A stretch of 40,457 nucleotides of DNA, from the NCBI GenBank assembly GCA_903873805.1, contig CAIQQB010000067.1:1-40457 (forward strand), read 5' to 3'. The notes below the pieces were generated by a model that worked only from the letters and a program-made list of their open reading frames with translations, ran no database searches and was not told where the DNA came from. Positions 7,994-15,926 of this stretch are shown here, piece after piece; position 1 is the stretch's first letter, and each line of letters opens with the position of its first letter. This DNA is from an uncultured Opitutia bacterium (GTDB taxonomy: Bacteria; Verrucomicrobiota; Verrucomicrobiia; Opitutales; Opitutaceae). The translations under genes and the position numbers were made by a program.

Positions 7994-9055
7994 TCAGGTC
8001 CGCTGCCGGTCGGCGAGGGCGCGCGCCACGGTGCGGGCCAGAAACGGGCCACGGTAGATCATGCCGGTGTAAACCTGCACCAGGGTGGCCCCGGCGTCGG
8101 CCATCGCGCCGGCGCTCACGGGATCGTCGATGCCGCCGACGCCGATGATCGGCAGCCGGCCGCCGGTGGCCCGGGCGATGTAGCCGACGATCTCCGTCGC
8201 GCGCCGGCGCAGCGGTAGGCCGCTCAGGCCGCCGGTTTCGCTGACGCCGGCAAAGAAGCCGGGGCGGGCGAGTGTGGTATTGGTGGCGATGATACCGTCG
8301 AGGCCGAATTCCGCAATGACTCCGAGCACCGCGTCAATCTGCGGCCACGTCAGGTCGGGGGCGATCTTGAGCAGCACCGGCACCCGGCGGTTGAACACCC
8401 CGACGCGCACGCGGTTGGCGGCCGTGACCGCCCCCAGGAGATCGCGCAACGGTTTTTCGTCCTGCAGCTGGCGGAGGCCGGGCGTGTTGGGGCTGGAGAC
8501 GTTGAGCACGACATAGTCGGCGTGATCGGCCAGCTGGGCGAAGCTCGCGAGATAATCCTCCACCGCCTGCTCGAGCGGCGCGGCCTTGGACTTGCCGAGA
8601 TTCACCCCGAGGGGAATGCGGCGGCGCCCCGGCCCGGGCTGGGTCGCAAGGCGGGCGGCGACTGCGGCGGCGCCCTCGTTGTTGAACCCCATCCGGTTGA
8701 TCACCGCCTCCTGGGCGGGATAGCGGAACATCCGCGGCGCCGGATTGCCCGGCTGCGCCAAGGCCGTGACCGTGCCGATTTCGACATGGCCGAAGCCGAG
8801 CGCCGCCACCGCCGGCCACGCCCGGGCGTTTTTATCGAACCCGGCAGCCAGGCCGACGGCATTGGGAAACGTCAGCCCGAAGGCCTGCACGGGCCGGGCG
8901 GTCGCGGGGGACAGCCGGTTCCAGTGTTCCAGGATCCGGCAGGCCGGCCCGCAGCGCCCGAGCAGGGCAAGCGCGCGCACCGCGGACTCGTGGGCCGCCT
9001 CCGGATCGCGCCGGAACAACAGGGGACGGAGCAACTTCTCGTAAAAATAGTCCAT
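7994..9055 (-). CDS. pyrD: Dihydroorotate dehydrogenase (quinone), class 2
   Basis: It oxidises dihydroorotate to orotate in pyrimidine synthesis and passes electrons from FMN to quinone at the membrane. The product has 353 residues from ATG at 9055 (MDYFYEKLLR). The short amphipathic N-terminal helix pair before the barrel is typical of class 2 enzymes. Landmarks include VGLAAGFDKNA, INRMGFNN, LGVNLGKSKA, NVSSPNTPGLR (with the catalytic serine of class 2), KIAPDL, ATNTT, and GVGGIDDP near the C-terminus for FMN phosphate binding. It stands alone, convergent with cysE. A 31-bp palindrome lies 83 bp upstream of the start. Confidence 0.95.
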   Translation of the reverse strand: MDYFYEKLLRPLLFRRDPEAAHESAVRALALLGRCGPACRILEHWNRLSPATARPVQAFGLTFPNAVGLAAGFDKNARAWPAVAALGFGHVEIGTVTALAQPGNPAPRMFRYPAQEAVINRMGFNNEGAAAVAARLATQPGPGRRRIPLGVNLGKSKAAPLEQAVEDYLASFAQLADHADYVVLNVSSPNTPGLRQLQDEKPLRDLLGAVTAANRVRVGVFNRRVPVLLKIAPDLTWPQIDAVLGVIAEFGLDGIIATNTTLARPGFFAGVSETGGLSGLPLRRRATEIVGYIARATGGRLPIIGVGGIDDPVSAGAMADAGATLVQVYTGMIYRGPFLARTVARALADRQRT

Positions 9056-9137
9056 CGGATCCGACACTGCGTCCGACTTGCCCAAACGCAAGTGCCGCCT
9101 CCGAACCCGCGGGCCGCCACCCATTCCCCATCCCCCA

Positions 9138-9168
9138 CGAACAAGTCAACCAATAGTTGACATGTTCG
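9138..9168. promoter_or_regulatory. 31-bp palindrome upstream of pyrD
   Basis: Arms CGAACAAGTCAAC (9138-9150) and GTTGACATGTTCG (9156-9168) are complementary at 12 of 13 positions around CAATA. There is no T-tract, so it is unlikely to be a terminator. The length, symmetry and position between the divergent pyrD and acidic-protein genes suggest an operator for a dimeric regulator. It shares GTTGACA with the palindrome at the lexA start. Confidence 0.5.
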
Positions 9169-9393
9169 CTGGAGCTGCGCCGGAAGAGATGGATAACGGA
9201 CCGGATGACGGAGGGGGAAGCGGATGAAGTCGGAGAGCCACGCGGGCGAAGCCGCAGCAGGGCGCGTTTTGTGCTTGTTTTTCACCCTGCCGGCTGCACG
9301 CTGCGCGCAAATTTTCCGGGTGCGGACGGCCGAGCCGACGCTGTCGCAAAAAGTTATGAGAAATTCACTTTCACGGTTTGACTTGGCGTGAAC

Positions 9394-9414
9394 AGGGGCT
9401 TTTTGCTCCCCTGC
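9394..9414 (+). terminator. Hairpin in the leader of the acidic-tail protein gene
   Basis: CAGGGG and CCCCTG pair around CTTTTTGCT and are followed by CTTTTA. The structure ends 19 bp before the ATG at 9434. It resembles an intrinsic terminator placed in a 5' leader and could attenuate the gene, but a role as a simple leader hairpin is equally possible. The rest of 9169-9393 shows nothing recognisable. Confidence 0.35.
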
Positions 9415-9433
9415 TTTTATCGCATTACCACCA

Positions 9434-10264
9434 ATGGCCAAATCTTCCGTATCACTCGACTGGTGCATCATCCGCCTCGGCGAAGACCATAACTGGTGGG
9501 TCGACGAGGTCAGCGACCCCGTGCGCTGGGACGTGGATGGCCTGAGCATCATCGATCCCCGCCAGATGGCCCATCTCGTCGAGCTAGTCGAGCCGCTGCG
9601 CGACTATGGCTTCAGTCAGGACGTGATGGAATCGGCCTTCATTCCCTTCCGCATCGACAAGGAGGCCGGCAAAAAACGCGTCCGTCTCAAGCGGGTGAAG
9701 GACTCCTTTTTCGAGTCGGAGGAAAAGCTCTTCGGCCTGCCCGACCATCTCGACGAGGAAAACGGCCCCTATGCGGACCTGCTCGACCACCTCACCCGCT
9801 GCCGGGTGAAGATGCTCAACGACCTGTTTGACTTCGAGTCGAAGCTCACGGTCGACGAACTCGAGGACGAGCTGCGCGAGGACCAGAACACGAGTTTCAT
9901 CGAGGGCAAGGCCATCCACACTTTCGCCGAGCTCTGCGCCATTCTCGACTTTGTGCCCGCGGGCTGGGAAACCGAGGACGGGGAGAAACCCCACAAGGCC
10001 GACGAGGAGGAGATCGACGACGCCGACCTGCCCAAGCTGGATGACGCCGAGGAAGAACGCCTCAAGAACGACCAGTCCCTGACTTGGGACGAGGACGAGA
10101 AGGACAAGGATGCCGAGGACAAGGATGCGCCGGGCGCCAAGGATGAGGACGACGAGGAGGATGACGGCGACGAGGAGGACGAAGAGGACGAAGACGAAGA
10201 GGACGGCAAAACCAAGGATGATGACGACGACCAGCCGCGCAGCCGCGCCGGCCGGCGCCGCTGA
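9434..10264 (+). CDS. Hypothetical protein with long acidic tail
   Basis: 276 residues from ATG 9434. Residues 1-185 look globular (MAKSSVSLDWCIIRLGED..., with WWVDEV and a hydrophobic AELCAILDFVP helix) and match no family I can name. Residues from about 186 on are almost only Asp, Glu and Lys (DEDDEEDDGDEED-like), ending with the basic SRAGRRR. Acidic tails of this kind occur in proteins that bind basic partners or compete with nucleic acid, but nothing here proves that. There is no signal peptide or membrane segment. The long GAC/GAG run is prone to slippage. The lipoprotein gene follows 47 bp downstream on the same strand. Confidence 0.75.
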   Translation: MAKSSVSLDWCIIRLGEDHNWWVDEVSDPVRWDVDGLSIIDPRQMAHLVELVEPLRDYGFSQDVMESAFIPFRIDKEAGKKRVRLKRVKDSFFESEEKLFGLPDHLDEENGPYADLLDHLTRCRVKMLNDLFDFESKLTVDELEDELREDQNTSFIEGKAIHTFAELCAILDFVPAGWETEDGEKPHKADEEEIDDADLPKLDDAEEERLKNDQSLTWDEDEKDKDAEDKDAPGAKDEDDEEDDGDEEDEEDEDEEDGKTKDDDDDQPRSRAGRRR

Positions 10265-10311
10265 CCCTGCAGCCGCCGGCGGAGCCAAATCCGCCCCGGC
10301 TGCCCACCCGC

Positions 10312-10914
10312 TTGAACCCCACCCCGTCACGACTCGCGAACCTGGCCCTCCTTGGATGGGTCCTGGCGCTGTTCGCAGGCTGCAACGGTCCCGCCGGTTC
10401 CTCCGCCACGCACAATCCGGTCATTCCGAATGAAGCCAGCGCCGCGGTGCTGCGACCCGGCGACAGCCTGGTGGTCACGTTGCAAGGTGTGCCCGATCCC
10501 GCCAGCAATGCGGTGCAGGTCGACGATCAGGGAACCGTCAGCCTGCCGCTGATCAGCAGCATCAGCGCCGGCGGCTCGACCCCCTCCTCGCTGGCCCAGC
10601 GCATCCGCGAAGCCTATATCACCAAGAAATTTTACACGTCGCTCGACGTCAACGTGACCGTCACCGAGCGCTTTGTCTATGTCGGCGGCGAAGTGCAGCA
10701 TCCCGGCCGGATCACCTGGACCCCCGACCTTTCCCTCACGAAGGCCATCCAGTCCGCCGGAGGTTTCACGCTCTATGCGAAGGAGACGGCCGTGAGCCTG
10801 GTGCGCGATCGCAAGGCCTACGCCGTGGACGTGCTGCTCGCCCAGCGCGCGCCCGCCGAGGATCCTCCGCTGATGCCCGGTGATTCCCTGCAGGTCCCGC
10901 GTTCGCCGTTCTGA
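10312..10914 (+). CDS. Polysaccharide export lipoprotein (Wza/SLBB type)
   Basis: 200 residues from a TTG start at 10312; no in-frame ATG precedes the signal peptide. The lipobox LFAGC places the lipidated cysteine at residue 24. Residues 45-110 form the polysaccharide export domain (LRPGDSLVVTLQGVPD...VQVDDQGTVSLPLI...). They are followed by one SLBB-like domain (VYVGGEVQHPGRITW...LSLTKAIQSAGGF) and a final LMPGDSLQVPRS motif. Family members form outer-membrane or periplasm-spanning rings for capsule or exopolysaccharide export. This one is short, with no C-terminal membrane helix visible, and it has no glycosyltransferase or tyrosine kinase neighbours, so it may be an accessory copy. Confidence 0.85.
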   Translation: MNPTPSRLANLALLGWVLALFAGCNGPAGSSATHNPVIPNEASAAVLRPGDSLVVTLQGVPDPASNAVQVDDQGTVSLPLISSISAGGSTPSSLAQRIREAYITKKFYTSLDVNVTVTERFVYVGGEVQHPGRITWTPDLSLTKAIQSAGGFTLYAKETAVSLVRDRKAYAVDVLLAQRAPAEDPPLMPGDSLQVPRSPF

Positions 10915-10956
10915 CGGCACCGGCGGCGGAAAATGGGCTGCCAGGACGGAACGAGC

Positions 10957-11562
10957 TCAGGCCAGTTTCCGCCGGATCAGCCCGACCACCACGCCCTGCG
11001 ACTCCAGCCGCTCGGGCACGATGTCGGCATAGCGCGGATTTGCGGCCCGCAGGAGCATCCGTCCGCGTTCCTTCACCAGGCGTTTCAGGGTGGTCATGGT
11101 GTCATCCACCAGCGCGGCGATGATGTCGCCGGGCTGCGGCTCTTTGCGCACCAACGCGACCAGGTCGCCGTCGAGAATGTTGGCCCCTGTCATCGAGTCG
11201 CCCGAGACGCGCAGGAACCAGAAATGCCCCGGCCGCATCCGCCGCACACCGAAGACCGCGGGATCCACCGCAACCGTCTCCTCCGGATCCTGCTCCTGCA
11301 TCGCGGGCAGACCGGCGGGAATCGCGCCATACACCGCGACGTCAAACAGATGACCCTGCACGGTCTTCGCCTGCAGGCCCCACTTGCCGTCCGCCAGCTT
11401 CTCCAGCTGGCCCTTCCGCGCCAGCACCTGCAGATGCTTGTTCGCCCCCTGCTGGCTGCACCCGAAACGACGCGCCACCTCGCGGGTCGAAGGCGGTATA
11501 CTCTGTGCCGACTGGTATTCGTGCACAAAGTTGAGAATGACTTCCTGGCGATCGGTAAGCAT
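10957..11562 (-). CDS. lexA: LexA repressor, SOS regulator
   Basis: 201 residues. The N-terminal winged helix starts MLTDRQEVILNFVHEY and includes PPSTREVARRFGCS. The C-terminal S24 autoprotease domain has the scissile Ala83-Gly84 (AIPAGLPA), Ser123 in SGDSM and Lys160 in TTLKRL. LexA represses DNA-damage genes and cleaves itself when RecA filaments form. The recognition helix (FGCSQQGANKHLQVL) departs from the E. coli form, which agrees with a clade-specific operator. The start is fixed by the canonical MLTxRQ. A perfect palindrome touches the start codon. The SRAP gene lies 56 bp upstream on the same strand, a common SOS pairing. Confidence 0.95.
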   Translation of the reverse strand: MLTDRQEVILNFVHEYQSAQSIPPSTREVARRFGCSQQGANKHLQVLARKGQLEKLADGKWGLQAKTVQGHLFDVAVYGAIPAGLPAMQEQDPEETVAVDPAVFGVRRMRPGHFWFLRVSGDSMTGANILDGDLVALVRKEPQPGDIIAALVDDTMTTLKRLVKERGRMLLRAANPRYADIVPERLESQGVVVGLIRRKLA

Positions 11563-11580
11563 GGTTGTCAGTTGACAACC
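11563..11580. promoter_or_regulatory. Probable LexA operator at the lexA start
   Basis: GGTTGTCA and TGACAACC form a perfect 8-bp inverted repeat around GT, directly abutting the lexA ATG. Autoregulation is a property of LexA, and the site differs from both the E. coli CTGT-N8-ACAG box and the Bacillus CGAAC-N4-GTTCG box. The binding is inferred, not shown. Confidence 0.6.
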
Positions 11581-11618
11581 TAGGTGTGGCCCCGCCCATC
11601 CCGGGAAGCAAGCCCCTT

Positions 11619-12317
11619 TTAGCCAAACGGCAGCTCGGGCAGCGCTTCTTCCGGCGGCTCAAGGCATTGCGGCCCCTCGTGGCGGCTGTTATTCACGAAA
11701 CTGTTCACCGGCCTCACCTGCATCCGGTCCGCATCCAGGGGCCGGGTCAGCACGGAATACTCCGGCTCCGGGAGCGGTTCTGCACCCAGCCAGCGGGCCA
11801 TCACGGACTCCGTCAGGATCACCGGCATCCGGTGGTGCAGCGGGGCCACCAGCGCGTTGGGCGTGGTGGTGAGGATGCCGAAGGTCGCCGGGAGGTCGCC
11901 GTCCGCCGGCTCCCAGATGCCCGCGAAAGCGAACGGCTCACCGCCCTGCAGCGTGAACAGGTGCGGCAGCTTCGTTTTCCCCGCGGTCCGCCATTCGAAA
12001 AAGCCGTTGGCCGGGACGAGACACCGCCGCTTGGCAACCGCCCGCCGGAACAACGGCAGTGTCGCGGCGGTCTCGGCCTTGGCGTTGGGCAGCAGCCGGG
12101 GCTGGGCGCTTCCGCGCTCGAAGAACGGCACCAGCCCCCACCGCAGGCCCCGCGCCTCCGGACCGTCGGCCCCGACCGCAACAACCGGCATAAGGTGCGT
12201 GAGCGTGACGTTGAAACGCCCCCCGGTTCCTTCGGGCAGCACAAGCTTCCGCGCCAGTGCGCGGGTCATGACCGCCATGGCCTCGTCCGTCCGGTGGAGC
12301 GTGTAGCGCGTGCACAT
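11619..12317 (-). CDS. SOS response-associated peptidase (SRAP, YedK/HMCES type)
   Basis: 232 residues from ATG 12317, chosen because Met-Cys begins the protein. Removal of Met exposes Cys2, which forms a stable thiazolidine crosslink with abasic sites in single-stranded DNA. Other family residues are visible: Asn36 in GRFNVT, the N-A-K-A-E motif at 78-82, Glu108 in ANGFFEWR and His161/His162 in LHHRMPVIL. The length is that of YedK plus a short Pro/Glu-rich tail. The longer open frame to 12971 is antisense to the AraC gene and is not coding. It sits immediately upstream of lexA on the same strand, and read-through from its promoter could also express lexA. Confidence 0.93.
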   Translation of the reverse strand: MCTRYTLHRTDEAMAVMTRALARKLVLPEGTGGRFNVTLTHLMPVVAVGADGPEARGLRWGLVPFFERGSAQPRLLPNAKAETAATLPLFRRAVAKRRCLVPANGFFEWRTAGKTKLPHLFTLQGGEPFAFAGIWEPADGDLPATFGILTTTPNALVAPLHHRMPVILTESVMARWLGAEPLPEPEYSVLTRPLDADRMQVRPVNSFVNNSRHEGPQCLEPPEEALPELPFG

Positions 12318-12463
12318 CCGTGGTCCGAAGTGAAGCCCAACCGGCTGCGCCGTCACCCCAAAACGTCGGAGAATGCAGACTACAACCGACATTTTCCGGC
12401 AAAATTGGACCGCCCGCCGGTCATGGCTTGCCAAGGCGGCGGCGTTGGAAAACGGTCCGCGCC

Positions 12464-13450
12464 ATGCCGACTCCGCGCCTGGCCCCTGTCCGTCATCCGC
12501 GTCCCGGAGTCTCCACCCCGGACGCGTTGACCGCCGCATCCGGGGAAACCTCGCTGGTGGCGCGGCTGCGCCAGTCGGAATTGTTCCGCGACTATCAGCA
12601 GGCCTTCGAAAGCACCACGGGGCTGCCGCTGGTCCTGCGGGAACCCGGATCGTTGCGACCCCCCCTGCAGGACTCGAAGCTTCGGAATCCGTTTTGCGCG
12701 CTGCTGACCCAGTCCAACCCCACCTGCGCGGCCTGCCTCGAACTGCAGCAGCGCGTCGAAGCCGCCGCGACCCACGAGCCCCACACGCTCCGGTGTTACG
12801 CGGGCCTGAGCGAGTCCGCCATCCCGGTCCGCGTCGGGGATCAAGTCGTCGCCTTCCTGCAGACCGGCCAGGTCTTTTTACGCGCCCCCTCGAACAAAGG
12901 TCTCGCGGTGGCGACCCGGCTGGCGCGACGGGAAGCGAACGGCCCCACCCCGGAGGCGCTGGCCGCCGCATATTTTCAAACCCGTGTGCTCACGAGCCGG
13001 CAATACGGGCTGATCCTGCGCCTGCTGGGCATCTTTGCGCAGCATCTCGCGACCGTCAGCAACCAGGTGCGGCTCAGCATGACGGCAGACGAGTCCTCCC
13101 TCGTGACCCGGGCGCGCCGGTTCATCACGGAAAACCACAGCCGGAAGCTCGGGCTCAGCGACGTGGCCCGGGCCGTCAACAGCAGCCCGTCGTATCTCTG
13201 CCGGAGCTTCAAGCAGACGACCGGACTGGGGCTGCTCGAATTTCTGGCGCGGACCCGCGTGGAGGCGGTGAAGCAGATGCTGCTCAATCCGCACACGCAT
13301 GTGGGCGAGGCGGGCTTTGCGGCGGGATTCCAGTCGCTGTCGCAGTACAACCGCCTCTTTCACCGGATCGCCGGCGAGTCGCCGAGCCGCTACCGCGAAC
13401 GACTGCATGGCACCGCCCACCCGGCCGAAACCGCGGGCGGGTCAGACTGA
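12464..13450 (+). CDS. PocR-domain AraC-family transcription regulator
   Basis: 328 residues from ATG 12464 (MPTPRLAPVR). Residues ~30-190 form a PocR-type sensory domain with a cysteine set (NPFCALL, TCAACLELQ, LRCYAGLSE) and the typical IPVRVGDQVVAFLQTGQV strand pair. PocR domains are thought to bind small hydrocarbon or alcohol ligands, and the cysteines could bind metal. Residues ~225-320 are two AraC helix-turn-helix motifs (LGLSDVARAVNSSPSYLCRSFK; VGEAGFAAGFQSLSQYNRLFHR). PocR itself activates the cob/pdu genes in Salmonella, which is of interest given pduS-pduT 4 kb away, but AraC regulators with this domain are common. It is divergent from the SRAP gene, with 146 bp between. Confidence 0.88.
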   Translation: MPTPRLAPVRHPRPGVSTPDALTAASGETSLVARLRQSELFRDYQQAFESTTGLPLVLREPGSLRPPLQDSKLRNPFCALLTQSNPTCAACLELQQRVEAAATHEPHTLRCYAGLSESAIPVRVGDQVVAFLQTGQVFLRAPSNKGLAVATRLARREANGPTPEALAAAYFQTRVLTSRQYGLILRLLGIFAQHLATVSNQVRLSMTADESSLVTRARRFITENHSRKLGLSDVARAVNSSPSYLCRSFKQTTGLGLLEFLARTRVEAVKQMLLNPHTHVGEAGFAAGFQSLSQYNRLFHRIAGESPSRYRERLHGTAHPAETAGGSD

Positions 13451-13810
13451 GCTCGTGGCTGCTTCGGTTCCGGCTGGAGTGGCCGTCGCCAGCGTGCCGT
13501 ACGCCCGCACAAGGGCCTGCGCCAGCGTGTCGCTGCGGACGGGCTTGGTGAGAAAGTCGTTCATGCCGGCGGCCGTGGTGCGTTCGCGGTCATAGGGCAT
13601 CGCGCTCGCCGTGGGGGCGATGATCCAGGGGCGATCCGGGCTGGCACCCGGGTAGGCGCGCAGGCGGCGGGTGGCCTCGCAGCCGTCGAGCTCGGGCATC
13701 TCGAGGTCCATCAGGATCACGTCATACGACTCCGCCTCGATCGCAGCGAGCACGGCGAGCCCGTGGGCCACGGTAGTCGCGCGGAATGCGCAGTATGTTC
13801 CATTCTGGCG
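13442..13810 (-). pseudogene. Response-regulator receiver domain remnant
   Basis: The readable part begins near FRATTVAHGLAVL and continues through the phosphoacceptor loop (YDVILMDLEMPELDG), a PTASAM segment in place of the usual TA(N)AM, and the KP turn (FLTKPVRSDTL). The first ~35 residues of a receiver domain, including the acidic pair that binds magnesium, are missing, and upstream the frame has no coding character. The fragment most likely derives from the end of a hybrid histidine kinase. Its 3' end overlaps the end of the convergent AraC gene by 9 bp. The open frame continues to 13873, but that part overlaps the next gene. Confidence 0.65.
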
Positions 13811-13841
13811 GCATCCTCCGCAGTCGAATCCGTTTTCAGTC

Positions 13842-14516
13842 CTACATGAACCGACGGACCAACCAACCGGCACCCAGCAAACCAGCCACAGTCAGTGCAC
13901 CCCAGACCAGGAGCGTGGCGGAAGAGGCCGGCGGAGCGTGCACGGGTACCGGCACAGCGGGGGCGGATGCGTCGGTGACGGCGGGTGGCGAGCCGGGCTT
14001 GCCGGGCACATTCACCAAGGTATTCGGCCGGTCAATCGCGCTGAGATCGCCACTGTCCAGGATCTTGTTGGTGTCGTCCGCAAAGGTGTAGGAGGTCATG
14101 TGCCCCTCCTGCATCTGCTTGATGAAGGGGGCTTCAAACTTGATGGTACCCGCCGACGGTCGCGGAAAGATCAGCTTAAACTCAATGTCGTTCTCCGAGT
14201 TCAGGGTGACGTCGCCGGCGCGCATCACGATCGTGTTGCCCCCGGCGGTGATGTTCAGCAAGTCCCCCGCATGCGCCTTGAGCATGGCCCCGGTCAGCTC
14301 GAAATTCTCCGGGGTGATCGAACTGTCTCCCGCGTTGTCCTGCTTGAGCAGCGCCGTCGCCGCGCTGTTGGCCATCGTGACGTTTACCACAATGTAATCC
14401 CCGCGCAGCCGCGCATCGGTGTAGCTCTGCAGCGGGTCGTGACCGCGGACCGCGGCCGCGCCCAGCAGAAGAAGGGCGGCGATCCGGCAGAGCACAATGA
14501 AACGGCGAAAGTTCAT
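13842..14516 (-). CDS. Exported membrane-anchored hypothetical protein, last gene of the HupE operon
   Basis: 224 residues. A signal peptide (MNFRRFIVLCRIAALLLLG..., cleavage probably before HDPLQ) is followed by a periplasmic beta-rich domain of ~140 residues. Then comes a Pro/Ala/Val linker (APAVPVPVHAPP) and a C-terminal membrane helix (LLVWGALTVAGLLGAGWLV) ending in RRFM. The first mature residues HDPLQSY resemble the beginning of periplasmic domains in HupE/UreJ-like proteins, but I recognise no family. Its ATG overlaps the stop of the preceding HupE gene (ATGA), so translation is coupled. It probably assists the transport or assembly system encoded upstream. Confidence 0.75.
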   Translation of the reverse strand: MNFRRFIVLCRIAALLLLGAAAVRGHDPLQSYTDARLRGDYIVVNVTMANSAATALLKQDNAGDSSITPENFELTGAMLKAHAGDLLNITAGGNTIVMRAGDVTLNSENDIEFKLIFPRPSAGTIKFEAPFIKQMQEGHMTSYTFADDTNKILDSGDLSAIDRPNTLVNVPGKPGSPPAVTDASAPAVPVPVHAPPASSATLLVWGALTVAGLLGAGWLVRRFM

Positions 14517-15175
14517 TGGAGCGGCATTCTGGCTCCCTGATGAAGCGTCCAGCCCAACAGCAGCAGACCCATGGCGGCGATCCAGCTGCCGCCCACCCGG
14601 ACGACAATGCGCATCCAGGGCCGGTGTAGCGACACGACCACGGCCGCCACCAAGGCCGTGAGCACAAACAGGGTGACCGCAACCCCGGCCAGCTGGAGCG
14701 AGCCGGTGGCGGCGCCGCCTTCACGCATGGCGAGACCATTGAAGAAGCCATGTGTGACCCCGAGCAGTCCCGCCAGACTCGCCACCACCGCGGTCGGCAG
14801 CCCCGCGTCCGCCGCCACCAGTCCGCCGAGCAGGAGAAAGGCCAGCGCCGCCGCCAGTTGCTCCGGCGGTGAGGGCAATCCCGGGGCGGCCAGTCCGCCC
14901 AGCCCGCCCGCCAACCAAGCCACCGGTAGGATCCACAGTGCCCGCCGACCTGCGGCAGCGCCGCGCAGGCCGGCCAGCAGCGCCAGCGTGAACGCCGGCA
15001 GCATATCGTCCGGCGACAGACAGAAATGCCCGATGCCATCGTAAACCGGACCGAGCCCCGTCGTCACCAGATGCGCGTCCGCGCGGGCCGAACCCAGTAG
15101 CAGCAGCGCCAGACCGGCCAGCAGCCCGCCGGCCTGGCTGCGCCTGCCACCACCTTGGAGGGAATTCGTCTTCAT
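14513..15175 (-). CDS. HupE/UreJ family membrane protein
   Basis: 220 residues from ATG 15175 (MKTNSLQGGG). It has a signal peptide ending near ARADA and then the family hallmark DAHLVTTGLGPVYDGIGHF, followed by about six hydrophobic segments. HupE/UreJ proteins are secondary carriers, and those studied move nickel or cobalt for hydrogenase or urease. The early histidines (AHL, GHF) fit metal binding. No hydrogenase or urease genes are in the window. It starts 4 bp after the preceding HupE gene stops and overlaps the next gene by ATGA. Several family members in one operon suggest a multi-part system rather than a single permease. Confidence 0.85.
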   Translation of the reverse strand: MKTNSLQGGGRRSQAGGLLAGLALLLLGSARADAHLVTTGLGPVYDGIGHFCLSPDDMLPAFTLALLAGLRGAAAGRRALWILPVAWLAGGLGGLAAPGLPSPPEQLAAALAFLLLGGLVAADAGLPTAVVASLAGLLGVTHGFFNGLAMREGGAATGSLQLAGVAVTLFVLTALVAAVVVSLHRPWMRIVVRVGGSWIAAMGLLLLGWTLHQGARMPLQ

Positions 15176-15179
15176 CCGT

Positions 15180-15926
15180 TCATGATCTCCCAACGGTTGC
15201 AGCGGGGGCGGTTGCGTCGCCGGAGGGAGCGAACCAAGCCTGCTTGGTTGGCATTGGTGCGGCACCCTCCGGCTCGGGGTGCGCCGCGACCCACAGAAAA
15301 TACACCCCGCCCAACGCAATCACGGCGCCGCCGACGCGCAGCGCGACCCGTCCCGCCGGCCACCGGTGGACCAACCCGAGCGCGATGCCGCAGCCGTGGA
15401 GCGTGCCGGTCGCCAATACGAAGCCCATGCTGTAGAGCAGCCCGTTCTGTCCGGGCGGCAGCTCGGTGCCGTGCGCATGGCCGTGGAAAAGTCCGAACAC
15501 GCCCACCAGCACCGCGGGCCACCACAGCTGCTTCGGTTTCACCTCGCCGCAGACCATCATCCCGAGGAGCAGGGCCGACAGGCCGATGCCAATCTCGACC
15601 CCGGGCAGTGGCACGCCGATCAGTCCCAAAAAGCCGCCGACTGCCATCACCATCGGAAACGTCACCGGCAGCAGCCAGACGGCCGGCGCGCCGAGCTGTG
15701 CGCCCCAGAGCCCCACCGCCACCATGGCCGCGATGTGGTCGAGTCCGGACCAAGGATGGTGGAATCCGCTGGCGAAGCCGCCCGCCTCGCCGTGCTCAAT
15801 GTGCGCCTGCGCCAGCGGCGCGCTGGCGAGCAGGGCGGCTGCAACGCCCAGCCGGGCGAGTCGGCCAGGCCATCTCGGGGCCGGGATTAGGGCAGACATG
15901 CGGTCAACGTCAGGCATTGGGTTCAT
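15180..15926 (-). CDS. HupE/UreJ family metal transporter-like protein
   Basis: 248 residues if translation starts at ATG 15926, which overlaps the upstream stop (ATGA); ATG 15900 (MSALIP) is an alternative. After the signal peptide the mature N-terminus is HIEHGEAGGFASGFHHPWSGLDHI. This His-rich stretch with the conserved FxHPxxGxDH motif is known from HupE as the Ni/Co-binding region. Another His cluster, GLFHGHAHGTELP, lies in the middle, as in UreJ/HupE. Seven hydrophobic segments are visible. It is the most canonical HupE in the operon. The C-terminal tail is soluble (PEPEGAAPMPTKQAW...). Confidence 0.9.
   Translation of the reverse strand: MNPMPDVDRMSALIPAPRWPGRLARLGVAAALLASAPLAQAHIEHGEAGGFASGFHHPWSGLDHIAAMVAVGLWGAQLGAPAVWLLPVTFPMVMAVGGFLGLIGVPLPGVEIGIGLSALLLGMMVCGEVKPKQLWWPAVLVGVFGLFHGHAHGTELPPGQNGLLYSMGFVLATGTLHGCGIALGLVHRWPAGRVALRVGGAVIALGGVYFLWVAAHPEPEGAAPMPTKQAWFAPSGDATAPAATVGRS

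Noticed and set aside
11619..12971. 450-residue version of the SRAP protein
   Set aside because: The first ~218 residues are antisense to the AraC regulator, and the catalytic Cys must be residue 2, which fixes the start at 12317.
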